From the NCBI GenBank assembly GCA_032158295.1, contig CM063255.1:12614094-12678093 (forward strand): a DNA stretch of 64,000 bases, read 5' to 3'. The stretch comes from Pycnopodia helianthoides (Eukaryota; Echinodermata; Asteroidea; Forcipulatida; Asteriidae). Shown here in pieces: positions 56,401-64,000 of this stretch (the first letter of the stretch is position 1; every line of letters begins with the position of its first letter). The position numbers and the translations under genes were made by a program. Below the pieces are notes generated by a model that did no database searches, was not told the origin of the DNA, and worked only from the letters and a program-made list of their open reading frames with translations.

Positions 56401-58197
56401 TGGTCATCGAGGTCACAGAAAATAGTGAAAAGAGATCTTATGTGTTTTCTGTTTTTTCAAATTATCGCGCGTGATAACTATGTATAGCTAGATAAGCATT
56501 TTAGGCAGAAATATTTTAAGGAATCCTTTCTACCATTACTTACTATAAATCATGTAAGTTATGTGTGAATCTGTGAACATTGTGTTTTTCGATCTTACCA
56601 ATAGTGTACAGGGCCTTTAAGCTTTATACCTTCCATTGTGAATGCAAAAAGAATTGCATTTTCCTTGTGTTCCAAGATTCATTAACCATTATATAAATAA
56701 TAATAGAGCCTTGTGTAGCGCATGTATCCACCAACAAATCAAACAAAAGTAGGTATTCCAAGTTGATTAAATATATAATGAGCATGGATACCATTTCTTT
56801 GATTTCTAATTTTGTTAATTTGTTCTCATACAAAGTACAATTAAACATATTGGAGTTGAGTGGATGAATCTCTGATGGTGATGACAATAAATAGTTGAGT
56901 TTGTTACCAGATGGTATTAGTGCCAGCAATGGCAGAACCTACTAATATCGGTAACAGATCAGGAGTAATATCTGCAATTAATTGCTGTCTGAATCAGTGC
57001 ATGCAGTCCACCACTAGCTTCAATACTGTAATTTTATGAAAAATAGCTGCAGCTGCAGTTTATGATTTTTAGGCCAGCAACGAGCTCTAGGCTTATATTC
57101 TGGGGCTGTTTATACAACAATATGTAAAATAAGCTACAGCAATATTGACTACAACATATAAATCTGCTAATTTATCTGATTCAATGTATTCACCAATCCA
57201 ACATTTATAAATAAAAGAGAAAAAACAAGCTCTAAAACGATCACCGATTTTATTTCAAGTTTTGCTCGGCAAATTGTCAAAATTTACACTACTACTTCTA
57301 CTACATGAGTGCTGATGTGATTGTGTGCTCATTTCAGTGGTCTTGTTCCATACTCATTTGAATGTAGCAAGTGTGTTTTACATAACAGGCACCACAGTTT
57401 GAATCAATAGTTGAGTGTCGCCAACGTGTGTGCAAATTTGGCTGTTTACAGCACATTGAGCCAGTGATAGCACAACGTTAAACAATGCAAGGCATGAGAA
57501 AAAACCAATGAAAACGATGATGAAAGGGGAAACTATTCAGCTTCTTCTATCAAAACTTTTGGACCATCAGGCGCAGCCCTTGAAAAATCTCTGGTAAAAA
57601 ACTATCAGAGGTCAGTGTATAAGCCGCATTAGAAAGACACATGTGCAGCAGACAGGGTTTGAAACAGTGGGCAAGTAGGTGAAGCGATGTGAATAACCTT
57701 CCCTTTGTAGTCTGCTGGCAGAGTCAAACCTTCCCTTTGTAGTCTGCTGGCAGAGTCAAACCTTCCCTTTGTAGTCTGCTGGCAGAGTCAAAACTTCTTT
57801 TAAAATAGGGGCTGGGGGTAAACTCACAGCACAAGACTATTTTACAATTTGTAAGATTGTTTTTACAATTCAAATAGTTGACAACTCAAACATACAAACA
57901 AACTCAAACATTTTAAAAGTCAAACAAAATGCCTTGTGTGTTACACATCGCATCCTCTCAATAAAGCAACACAGATGAGGTTGAGGGTATATGGTGCGAC
58001 TTCTATTCCAAATATGATGGTAGTAAATATGTCATATTTGTTTCTATTAGATCAAGGCGTTTTTGGCAGATCCATCAGCATTTGCCTCCTTAGCACCAGC
58101 TGTTACAGCAGAAGCAACGGAAGAAAAGCAAGAAAAGGCACCTGAACCTGAAGAGGAGGAATCTGATGATGATATGGGATTTGGGCTCTTTGATTAG
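50479..58197 (+). CDS. RPLP0: Large ribosomal subunit protein P0 (P-stalk base, uL10)
   Basis: Nine coding exons: 50479-50532, 51377-51476, 51935-52010, 52953-53040, 53232-53378, 53984-54092, 54710-54786, 56080-56220, 58051-58197. Every junction is GT-AG with agreeing phase, and the total is 939 nt, 312 residues, the usual length. The start is the ATG of [10 protein letters not shown]. Landmarks: [90 protein letters not shown] with [12 protein letters not shown], and an acidic tail ending [12 protein letters not shown]0 binds the 28S GTPase centre and carries the P1/P2 dimers that recruit elongation factors through this tail. The hinge is less alanine-rich than in vertebrates. No break is seen. 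Confidence 0.98.
52504..52829. mobile_element. Short relative of the hAT-like element at 26.8 kb
   Basis: It starts CAGGGCTCGCCCTTAACACTAGCC and shares GGCGTACATAG, TAGTAAAAATTGC and AACTTGCCCTGTGGGCTACT with the ends of the larger copy. Its right end is decayed (GCGCAAGGCCC). It lies in the RPLP0 intron before exon 4. Confidence 0.75.
53577..53695 (+). ncRNA. Candidate structured RNA in an RPLP0 intron
   Basis: A GC-rich island in an AT-rich intron. GTGTGTGC (53587-53594) pairs perfectly with GCACACAC (53668-53675), with smaller stems inside (GCTGT.../ACAGC; GTGCC/GGCAC). It ends ACCACAACAAG, with an ACA a few bases from the end. Introns of ribosomal protein genes often host snoRNAs. No clear H box (ANANNA) is found, so an H/ACA assignment is only a possibility; a foldback repeat is the alternative. 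Confidence 0.3.
54330..54475. repeat. CTG-rich and poly-G low-complexity stretch
   Basis: GCTGCTGCAATGCTTG-like words repeat several times at 54337-54415, followed by an uninterrupted G run at about 54456-54472, in the intron before RPLP0 exon 7. Confidence 0.85.
54787..56079. other. RPLP0 intron 7
   Basis: No gene within. 55265-55370 has paired short repeats (AACCGGCAG twice; CCTTTATCGC twice), possibly a decayed element. Confidence 0.4.
56296..56620 (+). mobile_element. TTAA-bounded MITE, family A, copy 3 (complete)
   Basis: 325 bp in the last RPLP0 intron, highly similar to 28671-29001. Ends are TTAAAGGTATTGTACAC and GTGTACAGGGCCTTTAA. The centre is altered to ATTATCGCGCGTGATAAC. Confidence 0.92.
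57695..57790. repeat. 32-bp unit repeated three times
   Basis: AACCTTCCCTTTGTAGTCTG plus CTGGCAGAGTCA occurs three times without changes except at the last edge, a recent expansion. Confidence 0.95.
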
Positions 58198-58663
58198 TCA
58201 CTCATTCCTTTCATAGTTACATCAAGCATGGTATCAATCAGACTGGTATCAATAGGATCATCATCAAATATTAAAACAATAATAATCTATGAGCAGTTAA
58301 CCCACAAAGTCCAGTTTTATATGTAACTCCAAACCCAGTTCTCAAGCATTTCCTGCTTTGGTGTAACGTGTAAACCAAAGTCTTGCTATAAAAAGGATAC
58401 TTGGCTGAGAAACAAAGTGGATGGTATTCACCCAAGTTTGCTGTTTGGGGTTGTTGAGAAGGGAATTGTTATTATTTGGGGTTATTATTTATTATATAAA
58501 CTTTATACAAGTTTTGTTCACTTATCACACACACACACATGACAGATCAGAGTGGAATCATTTTAATGAATCAATGTTTTGCTAACATTTATATTACTGA
58601 GTAATCATTTTGGGATGAACTATTGAACCATGTCTTTTACTGATTGTAACCTATCCACTGTGT

Positions 58664-58669
58664 AATAAA
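58664..58669 (+). terminator. Polyadenylation signal of RPLP0
   Basis: AATAAA about 470 bp after the stop codon, after an AT-rich 3' untranslated region with a (CA) run at 58530-58541. Another AATAAA occurs near 58790. Confidence 0.55.
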
Positions 58670-58875
58670 ACATGCCTGAAAGAAAGACATCAACTCATAG
58701 TTTCATACTTTGTTTCATTTGAAAAGAATGTGTGGACCGATGTTTTTGATTTTCATTTGACAGAATGTTGCTGATAACAATGCAAATTCAATAAAAATGC
58801 TCTACATTTCTTCCTTGCACTCGTTCCCTGAACTCCTGAACAGACTTTCATGATGTATATGAATGGAACCTTCTA

Positions 58876-59515
58876 TTAAAGGCACAGTACACGTTTGGTA
58901 ATTGAAGCCTACTGATTGGTTTGATCCTATATAAATGTAGGTACATACAATAAAACTAACATGTAAAAATTTCACTTCAAAAGGTGGTCGCGTTTTTGAG
59001 ACATCGCCAAAAAACCAGAGTGAATATTTCCACACAGGAAGAATATTTCCCATAGGAATACACAGTCTGAGAAGCGTTTCTGACAGAAGCACTTCGCAGA
59101 TTCAAATTTTGGGGAATAAAAAGCGGTATATTTTCCATAACCGAAGTACTTCGAACATTGACAAATTTTCTAATCTAGACAACTGGACTTACTATTTATA
59201 ACTGACGACAGTTTCACGTCCTATCCTGGACGCATCATCAGGCCGACTGATCTTCTGGCGGCAAAAGGTTGGTGACCCGTTTCGGGGTCACTGAACCGTG
59301 CAGACGTCGAGGGATCTTCTTAATAGCTGCACTATAGGCCCCCGCCAAGTTATGGTGTAGTCCCCCTCCTCTGTTTAGTGATGGTCCCTCGTTTAGTGAA
59401 GTACTTCGAAGTTAAAAGTTTCTCAAAATTAATTTTACTACCCAAGGCTGCTAGACTTCTTACCAAGTAAGTTTTTATTGCCGTTAATTTTCAGAGTCGT
59501 TACCAAACGTGTGAA
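58876..59515. mobile_element. MITE-like element (family D) with a nested insertion
   Basis: The left end TTAAAGGCACAGTACACGTT with TTGGTAA pairs with GTTACCAAACGTGTG at the right. The palindrome GAAGTACTTCGAA occurs at 59143-59155 and 59398-59410. The stretch between has TTTCACGTCCTATCCTGGAC and ATCATCAGG, unlike the rest, and looks inserted. Confidence 0.6.
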
Positions 59516-59906
59516 AAATACACTTGTGGAGTTTCTTGTCTCATAGTAAGAACTGTCTTTGCTGGCCTGTATTATCACAGCCAAACTTTGCAGAGATGCA
59601 GCACTTCAGAACATTGAAGGTTAAAGAAACCAACTTCAGATATAAATATATGTAAACAAATAAAAGAAATGTATAAACAGAAAAAGAAAAGGACCTATAC
59701 AAAAAATGAACATGAAAACAACAATTTGTTTTAAAGTTTTATAATGACCCCTTATATTTTTGAGCTTTTCATTCTAATTCGACATGGTCCAAACACAAGC
59801 AGAAATAAATACCCGGGCAAACAATCTCAAGGTTATAGCAAATATTTAGGTTTTTTTCTTCAAACTTATTGGGTACAGGCTTTAATTTTGAGGGAAACAA
59901 AACATA

Positions 59907-60357
59907 CCCCTCTTCCTTACCATAGGTGAATTTAGTCGACTGCACTCATACCCCCTCTTCCTTACCATAGGTGACTTTAGTTGACTGCACTCATACCACG
60001 TCTTCCTAACCATAGGCGACTTTTATAGTCAACTGCACTCATACCCCTCTTCCTTACCATAGGTGACTTTAGTTGACTGCACTCATACCACGTCTTCCTA
60101 ACCATAGGCGACTTTATAGTCGACTGCACTCATACCCCCTCTTCCTTACCATAGGTGACTTTAGTTGACTGCACTCATACCCCCTCTTTCTTACCATAGG
60201 TGACTTTAGTTGACTGCACTCATACCCCCTCTTCCTTACCATAGGTGACTTTAGTTGACTGCACTCATACCCCCTCTTCCTTACCATAGGTGACTTTAGT
60301 TGACTGCACCGGTCATCCCCCCTCTTTCTTACCATAAGCAACTATCGTTGACTGCAC
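59907..60357. repeat. 45-bp minisatellite
   Basis: About ten units of CATACCCCCTCTTCCTTACC, ATAGGTGACTTTAGTTG and ACTGCACT. A variant (CACGTCTTCCTAACCATAGG, CGACTTTATAGT) appears near 59997 and 60090, two units apart, hinting at duplication of pairs. Open frames on the minus strand come from the period being a multiple of three. Confidence 0.95.
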
Positions 60358-60746
60358 TTAAAGGAACATTACAGAATTGGTAATTGTAAAATATACTTTT
60401 GATCACAGATTTACATAAAACTTACACGGTCTAATGATGATGATAGTAGAAAACATCCCTTGAAATATTTCTGTCTGAAATGCCATATTTGATGAGAAAT
60501 GAATAAACTAATAATTTCCCAATTGGAGTTTATTGCTTAGTGAGCGTTTTATTTGTTTGTTGAACCTATTATGATTTCATGCAAATGTGTAATCGGTTTT
60601 TTCACTATTTTCTCATGACCCAGATGGCCAATCGATCTCAAACTTCTACAGGTTTGTCAGTTTATGTATATGGTGGATTACTTAAAATGCTTACACTGCC
60701 AGCAACCAATTTGTTAGCAAAAACCAATTCTGTAATGTTCCTTTAA
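60358..60746 (-). mobile_element. TTAA-bounded MITE, family B, copy 2, inside the minisatellite edge
   Basis: 389 bp, inverted relative to 38149-38542 and very similar. Array-like text is interrupted before it (GACTGCAC) and resumes after it (CATAGGTGACTTTAG), with TTAA on both sides. Confidence 0.93.
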
Positions 60747-60942
60747 CATAGGTGACTTTAGTTTTGGCCTGTGTTCACCATCCATACCCAAGCTTAACAT
60801 TGGAAAGAAAGATTTGATCTTTTCAATGTTGGTAAAATAAAATAAGGTTGTTATTATGCCTTAAAATTGGAGTGGAAAGATCCGAAATCCAAAAACAGCT
60901 AGGGAGCGCTATATAATTGTGTACAAAACGGTGTTCTAGTAA
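60747..60942. other. Unique sequence between two minisatellites
   Basis: No gene or repeat seen. Confidence 0.4.
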
Positions 60943-62392
60943 ACCACACAGCGGGTCTCAATGGGAATGAGGTGAACCACACAGCAGGTCACAATGGGAA
61001 TGAGGTGAACCACACAGCAGGTCTAAATGGGAATGAGGTGAACCACACAGCGGGTCTCAATTGGAATGAGGTGAGCCACACAGTGGGTCTCAATGGGAAT
61101 GAGGTGAACCACACAGCAGGTCTCAATGGGAATGAGGTGAACCACACAGCAGGTCTAAATGGGAATGAGGTGAACCACACAGCAGGTCTAAATGAGAATG
61201 AGGTGAACCACACAGCGGGTCACAATGGGAATGAGGTGAACCACACAGCGGGTCTCAATGGGAATGAGGTGAACCACACAGCGGGTCTCAATGGGAATGA
61301 GGTGAACCACACAGCAGGTCTAAATGGGAATGAGGTGAACCACACAGCAGGTCTAAATGGGAATGAGGTGAACCACACAGCAGGTCTAAATGGGAATGAG
61401 GTGAACCACACAGCAGGTCTAAATGGGAATGAGGTGAACCACACAGCAGGTCTAAATGGGAATGAAGTGAACCACACAGCGGGTCTCAATGGGAATGAGG
61501 TGAACCACACAGCGGGTCACAATGGGAATGAGGTGAACCACACAGCGGGTCTAAATGGGAATGAGGTGAACCACACAGCGGGTCTCAATTGGAATGAGGT
61601 GAGCCACACAGTGGGTCTCAATGGGAATGAGGTGAACCACACAGCAGGTCTCAATGGAATGAGGTGAACCACACAGCAGGTCTAAATGGAATGAGGTGAA
61701 CCACACAGCAGGTCTAAATGAGAATGAGGTGAACCACACAGCGGGTCACAATGGGAATGAGGTGAACCACACAGCGGGTCTCAATGGGAATGAGGTGAAC
61801 CACACAGCGGGTCTCAATGGGAATGAGGTGAACCACACAGCAGGTCTAAATGGGAATGAGGTGAACCACACAGCAGGTCTAAATGGGAATGAGGTGAACC
61901 ACACAGCAGGTCTAAATGGGAATGAGGTGAACCACACAGCAGGTCTAAATGGGAATGAGGTGAACCACAACAGCAGGTCTAAATGGGAATGAAGTGAACC
62001 ACACAGCGGGTCTCAATGGGAATGAGGTGAACCACACAGCGGGTCACAATGGGAATGAGGTGAACCACACAGCGGGTCTAAATGGGAATGAGGTGAACCA
62101 CACAGCGGGTCTCAATGGGAATGAGGTGAACCACACAGCAGGTCTCAATGGGAATGAGGTGAACCACACAGCGGGTCACAATGGGAATGAGGTGAACCAC
62201 ACAGCAGGTCTAAATGGGAATGAGGTGAGCCACACAGTGGGTCTAAATGGGAATGAGGTGAACCACACAGCGGGTCTCAACGGGAATGAGGTGAACCACA
62301 CAGCAGGTCTAAATGGGAATGAGGTGAACCACACAGCAGGTCTAAATGGGAATGAGGTGAACCACACAGCGGGTCTCAATAGGAACGAGGTT
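60943..62392. repeat. 33-bp minisatellite, about 44 copies
   Basis: Unit AACCACACAGCGGGTCTCAA plus TGGGAATGAGGTG. The period is 11 codons, so one plus-strand frame reads NHTAGLNGNEV repeatedly and a minus-strand frame reads PAVWFTSFPFR. Single-base losses or gains near 61658, 61690 and 61970 break both. A rarer variant (GTGAGCCACACAGTGGGT) near 61071, 61610 and 62226 marks larger block duplications. I do not regard it as a protein gene. Confidence 0.97.
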
Positions 62393-62532
62393 TTAAACCT
62401 ATTGAGGCTGGAGTAAAAAACTGCAATACATCAGTAATGTCTGAAAATCATTTAAAGTTCCCCTCTGAAATCCTGCCTACTGGATCCCTCCCAATATCCA
62501 TGGTTCAGGCAAGCTTGGACGCATATCGTGTT

Positions 62533-63292
62533 ATGCTAGGTTCCCACTGTCGTGCGATCAGCTACGAACGCCACATTTGGCCATTCGTAGCTGATCGTGG
62601 AACTTCTCTGAAATTTCAGGTTTGAATACGAGGTGATGCGAGTCGATACATTCTGGTACGATTTGGTGCGCTTGGATGCGATATGGTCAATTTTAGGTGA
62701 CATGATCTGTCACAATCTGGTCTCTTGTTCAGATACGATAATATACGTCCCGATAGGATTGTCCCGATTGAGTCAAAGATTGGGTCTCGATGCGACACGA
62801 TCATCACGATCGGGGTCCCTGATTTGGGATGATCGGGTACGTGCAGATCTGTTTGGATACCTTCCGATACATTTATCACAAACCGATGCGCTCTGTTGCG
62901 ATATGATACGATTGCGGTCATGATATCTTTCATGATGAGGATCTCAACGGATATATAAACAAGCCAACTGACCATCGTTTCTTGAACTTCTACAGAGTGA
63001 ACACTACAACCCAGCACATCTCAACAGAGCATGGTGTTTGTCTTGTCCAAAGTTGATCTCGATCACTACGATTTGGAAGCACGATTAGATGCGATCTGTC
63101 GCGCTTTGTTACCATCTGATGTGATGATCACAATTGAAAATTAATCGTGTTGATCGTAGAAAATTTTGGAACCCATCAAAAAATTTCCTACGATTAACAC
63201 GATTCTCAAGATCTGAAAGGATCACCACGATTACTCCACGATTAAGACCACTGCGAATCGTGGTGCGAATCATGATAGTGGGAAGCTAGCAT
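62533..63292. mobile_element. DNA element with ATGCTAG.TTCCCACT ends
   Basis: ATGCTAGGTTCCCACTGTCG at the left matches the inverted right end ATGCTAGCTTCCCACTATCA. Subterminal hairpins flank the inside (GCGATCAGCTACGAA/TTCGTAGCTGATCG; CGATTAACACGATT pairs). The interior is rich in GATACGAT/GATGCGA words, with no transposase frame. Confidence 0.8.
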
Positions 63293-64000
63293 TACTCAGC
63301 AATGGTTGTTTCCCAGAGTGCTTCAAACAGCCATGATTACACCAGTCATAAAACAACAGATGCTTGAAAGGTCATTGGAAGAAGGTTAAACACGCCCTAA
63401 TCCTCAAAAATAGTAATCATTCAGGACTAATCCATAAATCCAACTTGTGAGTGTTGAGATACCAAGAATCTGAATGACTCAGGACTGCCTACTAAACAAG
63501 AAAGCCAAGGAGGTAAGAAATCAAGTTTTGTGACAATTTTTTCTGTAGCTCCTGTGATGTTTATTTACAATCACGACAAACCCACTGATATCATGAGACC
63601 ACAGTTTGCATGACTCAAATAGAACCAAAATGGTCAACATTAGTCAACTTTGTAGATTATATTTCCTGCTGCCGTTTCATTGATCCAAGGGGAAAGTACG
63701 CAGAGAAAAATGTTTTGTGACTTCCCGTTTTGGAAAATAAAAAAAAGCTGTCCAGAGATTATTTTTGATTATTATTCAAACTAGAGAAACATATGCAAAG
63801 TTAAATGCACCAACTTACTAGAAAAAGAAAAGGTACAACTTTTACTAATGAGCATTGCATCATATCAGCTTGATTCAGTGATTTAGGCATAAAGCCATCA
63901 TTACTGGAAAAAGACACAAATCTCAAACATTGACTGAAACAATGCAAAGATTTTTTCATTTTAACTTTAACAGATGCAATACTTTTCATCAGTAAGTTCA
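63293..64000. other. Right edge of the window, no gene recognised
   Basis: AT-rich sequence. The only frames are short and without motifs. Confidence 0.4.

Noticed and set aside
60972..61667. 231-codon open frame in the 33-bp array as a protein gene
   Set aside because: The openness follows from the period being a multiple of three. The reverse strand is equally open, and single-base indels break the frame in the same array.

Overview
This window is AT-rich animal genomic DNA: split genes with GT-AG introns, and introns and spacers full of small DNA transposons, SINE, LINE and LTR-element remains and minisatellites. It looks like a marine invertebrate, and an echinoderm or a related deuterostome is my best guess. 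That rests on general character (a kept pseudouridine-catabolism fusion gene, many short TTAA-bounded elements, frequent TACATGTA words), not on a diagnostic marker.

Three host genes can be rebuilt exon by exon. (1) ABT1/ESF2, an RRM-type ribosome-biogenesis factor, + strand, two coding exons (2201-3602). (2) A bifunctional pseudouridine-degrading enzyme, - strand, sixteen coding exons over 8514-40834. It fuses a pseudouridine-5'-phosphate glycosidase (PsuG type) to a PfkB-family sugar/nucleoside kinase behind a mitochondrial-type presequence. Its reading frame is broken by one extra G in exon 8. (3) RPLP0, the ribosomal P-stalk protein, + strand, nine coding exons (50479-58197, 312 codons). 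Two of the three genes serve ribosome production, and the third recycles the modified nucleoside released by RNA turnover.

The rest is mobile or repetitive. 1-1.2 kb: a foldback element. 4-7 kb: several inverted-repeat elements. 14.9-19.3 kb: a 30-bp minisatellite, a tRNA-derived SINE, a 140-bp tandem array and a repeat family with hairpin ends. 24-28 kb: two LINE fragments and a hAT-like element. 30.4-31 kb: an element with 37-bp TIRs. 31.5-36.8 kb: a compact Ty3/Gypsy retrotransposon with LTRs of about 120 bp, a 5-bp target duplication and a primer-binding site complementary to its own LTR (apparent self-priming). 36.8-37.1 kb: a near-perfect foldback. 41.9-45.0 kb: a 3-kb element with 14-bp TIRs holding a three-monomer higher-order repeat. 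59.9-62.4 kb: 45-bp and 33-bp minisatellites, the first split by a MITE. 62.5-63.3 kb: another TIR element. At least seven elements share TTAAAGG...CCTTTAA-type ends, and some share an internal core.

Only indels, not stop codons, break the Gypsy reading frame and the glycosidase gene, although the LTRs are almost identical. Uncorrected sequencing indels should be excluded before either is called dead.
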